The translations under genes and the position numbers were made by a program. Of a stretch of DNA of 18,932 bases, positions 7,471 to 13,768 are shown one piece after another. Every line of letters begins with the position of its first letter. Position 1 is the stretch's first letter. The stretch is from CAZADA01 sp964636945 (GTDB lineage: Bacteria; Pseudomonadota; Alphaproteobacteria; Caulobacterales; Maricaulaceae). The stretch is taken from positions 1 to 18,932 of the forward strand of contig CAZWVH010000058.1 of assembly GCA_964636945.1 (NCBI GenBank), in the 5' to 3' direction. The notes beneath the pieces were generated by a model. The model saw nothing but the letters and a program-made list of their open reading frames with translations, was not told the origin of the DNA and did not search any database.

Positions 7471-9591
7471 TCAATCCGGTTGTTGCTGCGTTGCACTCAT
7501 ATGGACGTGATCAAAACTGACGAAACCACATCCGCCCGACTCCTCGTCGAACACTTCGATCTGCACCATGCTGCCGGCTTGCGCCGTCAGGTCAATGGTC
7601 GCCCAGTCGTCATCTCCGTCAATGGCCGCGGGCCCACAGGAGTTGGGTGTGTAGGACGCAATAACGGCGTCGCTCATGTCCAAAACACGAAGTCCAACGG
7701 GGACACTGCCATTGCCGCCGGCCATCAGAAAATTCAAATAAGGTCGGCTTGCGTCAACCATAAAGGCAGGAGAGGTCAGAGTTCCGACAGGGGCGTCACA
7801 GCCCGACGCGTTATTGTTCAATTCGCATGTACTGACGGCGCGCAGACCAACGCGCGCTGAGCCGGACACGCCCTGCCATGCGTCGGCGCCAAGACGCGGG
7901 CCGAAGTCATCCGTTGCCGTCCAATTGTTTGTCGTTGCATCATCGAAATCGCCAATGACTTGGTCGAAGCCATCCTCGGGCAAGGTGACGTTGAATCCAA
8001 GTTTTGCCTCCACGGCTGGCGTCAGTGTCGCCACGCCGCCATCCTGTCCCGTTCCTGCCGGATTGAAGGCTGCGGGCGCCTGGTAGAAGTGATCGAAACT
8101 GACAAAACCACAACCGCCAGGTTCATCGTCGACAAGCCTAAGCTGTATGAATGCATCACGCAGGGCCGAGATGTCGACGGAAGTCCAGTCCTCGTCGCCA
8201 TCAATAAACGCCGGACCGCACGAGTTCGGCGAATAGGAGTGAATGACGTCGCCAAAAGTGGTAATCAGTTCCATGCCCACCGGTACTGATCCATTGCCGC
8301 CGGCCATCAAGAAGTTCAAAAAATCTTGGGTGACCTTGAACGATGGGGAGGTGAGCGTTCCCACGGGGGCGTCGCAGCCAGAGGCGTTGTCGTTCATTTC
8401 GCACGTGCTTACTGCCCAATCGCCCAGCCGTGCAGCTTCAGGAAACCGCGTTGTGCCTTGCCAGCTGGTTTGCGTGGGGCTGGCAAACGCACCGGTGGCC
8501 GTCCAGCCACGCTTTTCAATCATATCGACCGGATTTTCAAAGCTCGCGCCAATTATCAGACCCGAGATCGCCGCGTCTTCGCTTGATACGTTGACGGGGG
8601 GCAGAGGCTTGGTGACGGACGCCGCCCTCAGTCCCCTCGCTTTATCGGTCATATAAAAATGATCGAAGGAAACGAAGCCGCACCCGCCGGACTCTTCGTC
8701 GAAGATCCGCAGTTTGGCTTGCTCACCGATCAGGCCGCTGGTCTCGAAGTGGACATAGTGCTGGTCGCCGCGGATCACTGGGTCGCCGCAACTGTTTGGC
8801 GTATAACGACCCAACACCGTATCGTCCGCAGCCAAAAGGAGTTCGACGCCGACATTGTTTACGCCGTTTCCTCCTGACATGAGGAAAGTGATGGAATCCT
8901 TGGTGACTTCAAAGTCCTTGATCAGGATCGTTCCTTGGGGCGCATCACAATCGCCTGGAGTTTTGGTGATTTCGCAGGTGGAGACGGCGGCGTCTCCAAT
9001 CCGCGCAGAATCCGGACCTTCAAACACGTTCCAGCCGCCAGCAGCAATGTCAGGATCCGCGAATACTCCCGTTACCTCATAGGTGTCATCATCCTGTTGA
9101 ATCAGCAGAGGAAACTCGAAACTGCTTAAGACGTTTTCTTGCACGAAAGTGGTGTCGTCAGTGGTCACAAGATTTGAGGTCTCGGGTATCGCATCTCCTG
9201 GAACGTCAAGCACCGTAACACTGACCGCAAGAGTGGACGGCGTCGTAAAGGTATCGTTCGCGGCGATAACGACCTCGTAGACATTATCCCCATCGGCATC
9301 TCCGGGGGCCTCAAAATCGGTGGGCACTGAAAACGATAAAGTCCCAGCATTGCTGATTGAGAAACTGGCGCGGTCAGCGCCGTCTAGGCTTAGCGTGAAC
9401 GGGTTTCCTTCTTTGTCGGTAACTGTGTAGGTCGCCACTGTGCGGATGTTTTCGTCCAACGAGACCGAAGTTGGTCCAGAAATCATGGGCGCAGTGTTGA
9501 CAGGCAATTCGTCTTCGTCCGGCAAATCCGACCCACTGCAGGCTGCAAGCACCAACAATGAGGGCGAGATTCTCAAGAGTGTCTTCTTCAT
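7471..9591 (-). CDS. Surface lipoprotein with cadherin-like domain and three tandem levanase-type beta-sandwich modules
   Basis: 706 residues from the ATG at 9591, which has GGGG before it; a TTG four codons upstream is less likely. MKKTLLRISPSLLVLAAC is a lipoprotein signal with lipidated Cys18 and Ser at +2, so outer-membrane anchoring is expected. Residues ~32-131 form a cadherin-like domain with an acidic DADGDN calcium-type loop. Three repeats follow (about 154-314, 346-504, 541-699). Each carries STCE....CDAP, GT.....F.V, FLM(A/S)GGNG, PNSCG and ESGGCGFVSFDH-type segments and four conserved cysteines, probably disulfide-bonded. The order of the GT...SP.F, FL.GGGN and GG.G...DH segments resembles the accessory beta-sandwich of GH32 levanases (recalled pattern, not searched). 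No catalytic motif is seen. Encoded 32 bp after the TonB-dependent receptor, it is inferred to be a surface fructan-binding partner, similar in role to SusE/SusF. Confidence 0.85.
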   Translation of the reverse strand: MKKTLLRISPSLLVLAACSGSDLPDEDELPVNTAPMISGPTSVSLDENIRTVATYTVTDKEGNPFTLSLDGADRASFSISNAGTLSFSVPTDFEAPGDADGDNVYEVVIAANDTFTTPSTLAVSVTVLDVPGDAIPETSNLVTTDDTTFVQENVLSSFEFPLLIQQDDDTYEVTGVFADPDIAAGGWNVFEGPDSARIGDAAVSTCEITKTPGDCDAPQGTILIKDFEVTKDSITFLMSGGNGVNNVGVELLLAADDTVLGRYTPNSCGDPVIRGDQHYVHFETSGLIGEQAKLRIFDEESGGCGFVSFDHFYMTDKARGLRAASVTKPLPPVNVSSEDAAISGLIIGASFENPVDMIEKRGWTATGAFASPTQTSWQGTTRFPEAARLGDWAVSTCEMNDNASGCDAPVGTLTSPSFKVTQDFLNFLMAGGNGSVPVGMELITTFGDVIHSYSPNSCGPAFIDGDEDWTSVDISALRDAFIQLRLVDDEPGGCGFVSFDHFYQAPAAFNPAGTGQDGGVATLTPAVEAKLGFNVTLPEDGFDQVIGDFDDATTNNWTATDDFGPRLGADAWQGVSGSARVGLRAVSTCELNNNASGCDAPVGTLTSPAFMVDASRPYLNFLMAGGNGSVPVGLRVLDMSDAVIASYTPNSCGPAAIDGDDDWATIDLTAQAGSMVQIEVFDEESGGCGFVSFDHVHMSATQQQPD
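7495..7971 (-). repeat. Beta-sandwich module 3 of the surface lipoprotein
   Basis: Encodes residues ~541-699. Shares with module 2 nearly identical blocks: NNASGCDAPVGTLTSP, LNFLMAGGNGSVPVG, and PNSCGPA.IDGD.DW. The end, EESGGCGFVSFDH, is shared with module 1. Closer to module 2 than to module 1, so these two look like the younger duplication. Confidence 0.85.
8080..8556 (-). repeat. Beta-sandwich module 2 of the surface lipoprotein
   Basis: Encodes residues ~346-504, starting with the GLIIGASFENP strand and WTATGAF. Carries the full block set with four cysteines and ends DEPGGCGFVSFDHFY. It lies about 192 residues after module 1 and 195 before module 3, which shows regular spacing. Confidence 0.85.
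8650..9132 (-). repeat. Beta-sandwich module 1 of the surface lipoprotein (most divergent)
   Basis: Encodes residues ~154-314. Keeps STCE, CDAPQGT, FLMSGGNG, PNSCG and ESGGCGFVSFDHFY but replaces SVPVG with NNVGV and IDGD.DW with IRGDQHY, and GTLTSP with GTILIK. These changes fall in the loops that are most alike in modules 2 and 3, so module 1 may bind differently. Confidence 0.8.
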
Positions 9592-9623
9592 GGCGTTCCC
9601 CAATTCATTATTATGTTTGGCGA

Positions 9624-12437
9624 CTAGAAACGGTAGGTCAGCATGGCCCGTGTGGTGCGCCCAAAGAGGGGACGCGCCACTCCTCGGTTGGTCGCGCCAT
9701 TGGGTCCTTTGAGGTCGACGAACAACGGATCGCCCTCGGTGAATGACAATTCGTCAGTTATGTTCGATACATGCACCTGGAAGGCGAGATCTTCGTTGAA
9801 GTCCCAAATAAAACCGCCATCAATGTGGAAGTAATCGGGGTATAAAGTTACATCAACATCACGCGATTCCGAGAAACGCTCACCAAAGTATGTGTACCGG
9901 AAGTATGGTTTGAACGGTATGCCAAGTAGAGGTTTTGTGTCGTAGGAGCCACGGATGTTGATCAGGGTATCGGCTAAGCGACGCGGTGTTCGGCCATCTT
10001 CGCCGATTTCTTCAAATTCATACCCCACGATGATGTCGTTTTGGCGGATTTCGCGAACAGTCCTGAAATTTGCGCCAACGATTTGAGGGTCTTGGAAAAC
10101 CAAATTACCAGAAAGTTCCAAACCCTCGATGAAATTTGGTCTCCAAGCAGCCTCAATCTCAACGCCTATGTTTTCCACGCCCCGTTCAAAAAACTCACGC
10201 ACCTCGGGACAAGTATTAATGTCCGGAACGCCGTCATTCACCGTGCACGACGGATCAGTAAAATCACGGTAAACGACGCTTTCTTGTCTCGGCGTAAATT
10301 CATTATAGAACACCGCAATTTGTGTGTCCCAGGTGTCAGCGTAGTACCGAACACCTGTTTCGTATTGCATGATTTCTTCGACTTGCTGTTCCTGCCGACT
10401 GGAGTCGACGCGAAACTCGTTCAAATCTTCAAAGCTAGGGAGGCGGAACGAACTGGAAACCAGGCCATACACGGCCATTTCGTTGGAGAAAGAGTAGTTC
10501 GCGCCCACGGACCAACCAAAGCCGTCAAACGAATCGTCAAGGACCCTGCGGCCAGTAGGCAGGAACACCTCATCGTCTGCGGTGGTGTCTTCTGGTGATC
10601 CCGGGGTCACGGAAGCGGGTGTTTGGTCAGATCCCGCAGTAATATTGCGATCTCGGCGAACAACGTTGGCTTCCAGGTCTTGCCATCGGAAACCAATATC
10701 GAACTTCAGTTTATTATCGAGGGTTTCCCAATGATCCAGTATGTAAAAGGCGTGACCTTGGGCGGCGATGTCCGAGGTGTACCCGAAGAAGCCGGGGAGA
10801 ATGGCGCCGTCAAGCGTTAGCGACGGACCCACGACATTGCCATTTTCATCTAAGCCTCTCAAATCGACCAGGCGCGATTGTTCTTCGATGGACGAAACGA
10901 GTAGGCTGGATTGGAAATTCTGATTAACGCTGTAATCGCTCGCATAGGCGCCGAAGGTCAGATCATGGCTGCCGAATGCATTGAACGTCTTGGTTGCGCG
11001 CACATCGAACGATGCGCTTTCAGCCTCAGACGTTGTAATGAATGGCAACAGGAAATTGAGCAGCGTGTCATCGGCAACGCGTGCTCCGTCATCCAAATAA
11101 AAGGCCCCCACTGAATCCGCGATTGCGAAGTTCTCAATGAACTCGTCGCGCGTCACGCCGACGAACTCGTCGGGGCAGTTTTCCGAAACGTCGAAAAACC
11201 CAGCTAGTTTTGCGGCATCGCACTCGCCTCTCAACGCTTGTCCGTAAGCTGGCGATACAACGTCATTCTGATAGCGGGCATTGAGAAAGCGCTCGGCGCT
11301 GGTGGTGTCATTGCCGGTAAACATGGCGTTGAAATTGTTTGTACCATTGGTGACGCGCAGACCGGACGAAAGCTCCCATCCCGAATCGAAGGATTTTCGC
11401 ACCTTAAATGTGAAGATGTCGAAGTCGGCGGTTAACCCATCCGATAGGTCAATTTCGCGACGGCCATACTCGCCCAGTTGGGTGAAGACCCGGTTGAAGG
11501 GTGACAAAACTGAACCATCGCCAAAGTCAATGCCCAATTCAAATACTTCGTCGGTCTTAATCTCTGTTGGGTTTTCTGGTGTCCCGCGCTCAGTAAATGC
11601 CGGAATTTGGAACGGAACGTTCTGATAAAACGCCGTGGTGTCGTCAATGAACAGGCCGTGAAGTTGCAGCTCCAGCGAGCCATCGTCGCTAGTGAACACC
11701 AGATTGCCGCGGATTTGCCCGCCTTGGTCAGCAGTAAATCCAACATCGCGCAAGCCATCGCTCGTTCGATAGAAACCGCCGACAGCAAATGTCAGGTTTT
11801 CATTTATGGGGCCGGAGTAGAAAAGATCGTTTCGGATGAATCCATAATCCGCGACTTCGAGCTTGTAGCCGCCCTCAAACTCTTGACCGCCTGTGCGTGT
11901 GATATGGTTAACGGTGGCGCCCAATCCGTTTGAATGGAGGATGCCCCCGGTGCCGCCCTTCACCACTTCCACCTGTTGGGTCATAATGTCGACGCGGGCG
12001 GCGGCGTCATTATTCATAAACTGGACTTCGGGTTCCTCGAACCACGGTAGGCCGTCGATCAATTGTGGCGCATAACGATATCCGCCGGTTACCGGCAAGC
12101 CGCGTACCGTGATATTGTTGCTCGCTTCACCGGCCGTGCTGCCTTCGGCAAAAATGCCGGGCACATTTTGGAGTAAGTCCGCTGTACTTATCGGCGCAAG
12201 CTGTTCGATATCCGCGGGGGAGAAAGTATTGATTGTAAATGTTGCGTCTTTCTTCGAGGTGGCTTGCGCAACGCCCGTGACAATAATTACGTCTGCATCA
12301 TCGCGATCTTCAGACTCTTCGCGCGGCGGCGATTGCTCATCTTGCGCAAGTGTTGGCCCCGCTAGACTGAGTGCAATGACCGTTGCAGACACGGAGCCAA
12401 TGAGCCCGCGACGCAAACGCGCATGAAGGTCTGCCAT
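9624..12437 (-). CDS. TonB-dependent outer-membrane receptor (fructan/sucrose type by context)
   Basis: 937 residues from the ATG at 12437, which has a strong GGGGAGGAAC ribosome site; the ATG 21 bp upstream would overlap that site and is rejected. The signal peptide runs to about LAGPTLAQ (25-32). A TonB box-like DVIIVTG follows at 49-55, then a plug domain to ~185 with ITVRGLPV and VEVVKGGTGGILHS. The remainder is a 22-strand barrel ending in RTTRAMLTYRF with the required C-terminal aromatic. It would import ligands too large for porins, using TonB energy. It is the first gene of the leftward operon, next to the triple-module lipoprotein and divergent from the LacI regulator, so fructo-oligosaccharide or sucrose is the expected ligand, as for Xanthomonas SuxA. 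No FecR-type signalling extension is seen. Confidence 0.92.
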   Translation of the reverse strand: MADLHARLRRGLIGSVSATVIALSLAGPTLAQDEQSPPREESEDRDDADVIIVTGVAQATSKKDATFTINTFSPADIEQLAPISTADLLQNVPGIFAEGSTAGEASNNITVRGLPVTGGYRYAPQLIDGLPWFEEPEVQFMNNDAAARVDIMTQQVEVVKGGTGGILHSNGLGATVNHITRTGGQEFEGGYKLEVADYGFIRNDLFYSGPINENLTFAVGGFYRTSDGLRDVGFTADQGGQIRGNLVFTSDDGSLELQLHGLFIDDTTAFYQNVPFQIPAFTERGTPENPTEIKTDEVFELGIDFGDGSVLSPFNRVFTQLGEYGRREIDLSDGLTADFDIFTFKVRKSFDSGWELSSGLRVTNGTNNFNAMFTGNDTTSAERFLNARYQNDVVSPAYGQALRGECDAAKLAGFFDVSENCPDEFVGVTRDEFIENFAIADSVGAFYLDDGARVADDTLLNFLLPFITTSEAESASFDVRATKTFNAFGSHDLTFGAYASDYSVNQNFQSSLLVSSIEEQSRLVDLRGLDENGNVVGPSLTLDGAILPGFFGYTSDIAAQGHAFYILDHWETLDNKLKFDIGFRWQDLEANVVRRDRNITAGSDQTPASVTPGSPEDTTADDEVFLPTGRRVLDDSFDGFGWSVGANYSFSNEMAVYGLVSSSFRLPSFEDLNEFRVDSSRQEQQVEEIMQYETGVRYYADTWDTQIAVFYNEFTPRQESVVYRDFTDPSCTVNDGVPDINTCPEVREFFERGVENIGVEIEAAWRPNFIEGLELSGNLVFQDPQIVGANFRTVREIRQNDIIVGYEFEEIGEDGRTPRRLADTLINIRGSYDTKPLLGIPFKPYFRYTYFGERFSESRDVDVTLYPDYFHIDGGFIWDFNEDLAFQVHVSNITDELSFTEGDPLFVDLKGPNGATNRGVARPLFGRTTRAMLTYRF

Positions 12438-12483
12438 GTTGTTCCTCCCCGACCACATTCTTCAGCGGCCCTATCGTGATTGT

Positions 12484-12500
12484 TCGCGGCGCTTCCGCGA
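12484..12500 (-). promoter_or_regulatory. GC-rich hairpin in the receptor 5' leader
   Basis: Perfect 6-bp stem TCGCGG / CCGCGA with a 5-nt loop, located about 50 nt before the receptor start codon in the predicted leader RNA. It may protect the mRNA 5' region. No known riboswitch was recognised. Confidence 0.4.
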
Positions 12501-12523
12501 TTGGCATGAGTGTCGAATCAAGA

Positions 12524-12537
12524 CGTCGACGTCGTCA
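12524..12537 (-). promoter_or_regulatory. LacI-type operator copy O1 at the receptor transcription start
   Basis: On the minus strand this reads TGACGACGTCGACG, with a CGACGTCG palindromic core. It begins two bases after the proposed -10 TTTTAT (12540-12545), so a bound repressor would cover the start point. It shares the 13-mer GTCGACGTCGTCA (+ strand) with copy O2, centre-to-centre 23 bp, about two helical turns. Confidence 0.7.
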
Positions 12538-12539
12538 AG

Positions 12540-12569
12540 ATAAAAATGTCGACGTCGTCATTCGTTTAA
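12540..12569 (-). promoter_or_regulatory. Proposed receptor-operon promoter
   Basis: Minus-strand -10 TTTTAT (12545-12540) with weak -35 TTAAAC (12569-12564), spacer 18. Each box is a modest match. Support comes from geometry: the -10 box is followed by two bases and then the operator, exactly as at the exported GH32 gene. Confidence 0.4.
12547..12560 (-). promoter_or_regulatory. LacI-type operator copy O2 in the receptor promoter spacer
   Basis: Minus strand TGACGACGTCGACA. With one flanking base on each side, the 16-mer ATGTCGACGTCGTCAT (+ strand) is a palindrome except for one mismatched pair. It sits between the proposed -35 and -10 boxes and about 90 bp upstream of the lacI-type gene, so it could also allow autoregulation. 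Confidence 0.75.
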
Positions 12570-12583
12570 GGTGCGTGACTTTT

Positions 12584-12613
12584 TTGCAATAGCGCGATGG
12601 GCTCGGCTACCAT
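12584..12613 (+). promoter_or_regulatory. Possible promoter of the LacI-family regulator
   Basis: TTGCAA (12584-12589), an 18-bp spacer and TACCAT (12608-12613) upstream of the TTG start. Each box matches the sigma-70 consensus at four of six positions. This is a plausible but weak call. Confidence 0.3.
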
Positions 12614-12652
12614 TCTGCGAAGCGGACCGCAGGGGCGGTGAGGAGATTCAAC

Positions 12653-13669
12653 TTGGTAAGCATCAAGGATGTGGCGCAACAGGCGGGCGTTTCTGACAAG
12701 ACAGTGTCCCGTGTGGTCAATGACGAGGAGGGCGTGAAGCCAGCGACGCGCGAACGTGTTCAAAAGGCTATTGATCAGTTGGGCTATGTGCCCAATCAGG
12801 CAGCGCGCCTGATGCGATCGAATCGATCCGGCGTTATTGGCGTGATGACTGACGTGGTTGCAACAACACCCAACTCAGTTGAATTGATCGGTGGCATGCA
12901 AGACTGTCTCGCTGAAGCGGGTCTAGCAGTGTTGATTGCCAACACCGGCGGCGCCAAGAGCGGCGAACTCGGTGTCTGGCGGACCTTCCGCGAACACCGA
13001 ATCGACGGTGTTCTTTATGCAACCATGTTTCATCGTCATGTCCAGTTTGCCGTCGATCAACCGCCGCTGCCGACGGTTTTGGTGAACTGTTCAGCGCCAG
13101 ACCATCCCGATATCGCTTCAGTTGTTCCCGACGACTTTGAGGGGGGATACGTCGCGACCCGTTATCTGCTGCAATCTGGGCATCGGCGGATTGCCTATGT
13201 GACACTCAACCCGCAAATCGTCGCCGCGAAGCTCAGGGGCGCCGCCTTCAAACAGGCCTTCGAGGAGACGGACGCACTGATTGACGAAGGTCTAATTCGG
13301 GCGGGGATCACTGGACCGGTCGGGCAGGAGCAAATGTGCGCATTCGACATTGCCCTAGACCTGCTTGGTCTCCCAGCAAACCAACGTCCCACTGCAATCA
13401 TGTGTGGTAACGATGAAATTGCCCTTCAGATTATCTGCGCTGCTTACCAATTGGGTCTTAGCATACCCGATGACATAGCAGTAATGGGGTTTGATGACTT
13501 TACGATGATTTCCACCCGAGTTGTTCCCGCGCTCACAACGGTAGCGCTGCCGTACTATGAAATTGGCCAGCGGGCTGCGGGTAAACTTTTGAAACTTCTT
13601 TCCGGCTCCGAATTCAACCTACTTGCGGACAAAATTCCATGTCCACTCCAGGTGCGAGAAAGCGCTTAG
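12653..13669 (+). CDS. LacI-family transcriptional regulator of the fructan/sucrose locus
   Basis: 338 residues, starting at a TTG (12653) placed 7 nt after AGGAG (12641-12645). This gives the family-typical beginning VSIKDVAQQAGVSDKTVSRV. A GTG at 12638 is in frame but precedes the ribosome site and is rejected. The helix-turn-helix lies at residues ~3-23 and the hinge helix near VPNQAARLMRS. A periplasmic-binding-protein-like effector domain follows, with AVMGFDDF near 275. It is transcribed away from the receptor operon and convergent with the exported GH32 gene. The matching palindromes in the divergent region and upstream of the GH32 gene are its likely operators, with sucrose, fructose or a derivative as inducer. 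Role and operator are inferred from position and shared sites. Confidence 0.92.
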   Translation: MVSIKDVAQQAGVSDKTVSRVVNDEEGVKPATRERVQKAIDQLGYVPNQAARLMRSNRSGVIGVMTDVVATTPNSVELIGGMQDCLAEAGLAVLIANTGGAKSGELGVWRTFREHRIDGVLYATMFHRHVQFAVDQPPLPTVLVNCSAPDHPDIASVVPDDFEGGYVATRYLLQSGHRRIAYVTLNPQIVAAKLRGAAFKQAFEETDALIDEGLIRAGITGPVGQEQMCAFDIALDLLGLPANQRPTAIMCGNDEIALQIICAAYQLGLSIPDDIAVMGFDDFTMISTRVVPALTTVALPYYEIGQRAAGKLLKLLSGSEFNLLADKIPCPLQVRESA

Positions 13670-13733
13670 TCCATTTCTCCGGCTAAACCAACACTCCAGC
13701 TCGTATAGATACACCGGCAATCACCGCCCAAGC

Positions 13734-13768
13734 TGCGGAGATTTCAGTTTGCTATTGAGGTCTCCGCA
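13734..13768. terminator. Inverted repeat between convergent genes, possible bidirectional terminator
   Basis: Perfect 8-bp arms TGCGGAGA (13734-13741) and TCTCCGCA (13761-13768) with a 19-nt loop. It spans the stop codon of the exported GH32 gene and lies 65 bp after the regulator gene. No T run follows on either strand, so it is at best a weak intrinsic terminator. Confidence 0.35.

Noticed and set aside
9592..9603. TTG start four codons before the lipoprotein ATG
   Set aside because: It would place the ribosome site GGGG inside the coding region; MKKTLL from the ATG is a typical lipoprotein signal.
12638..12652. GTG as start of the LacI-family gene
   Set aside because: It lies upstream of the AGGAG ribosome site; the TTG at 12653 has correct spacing and gives the usual family N-terminus.
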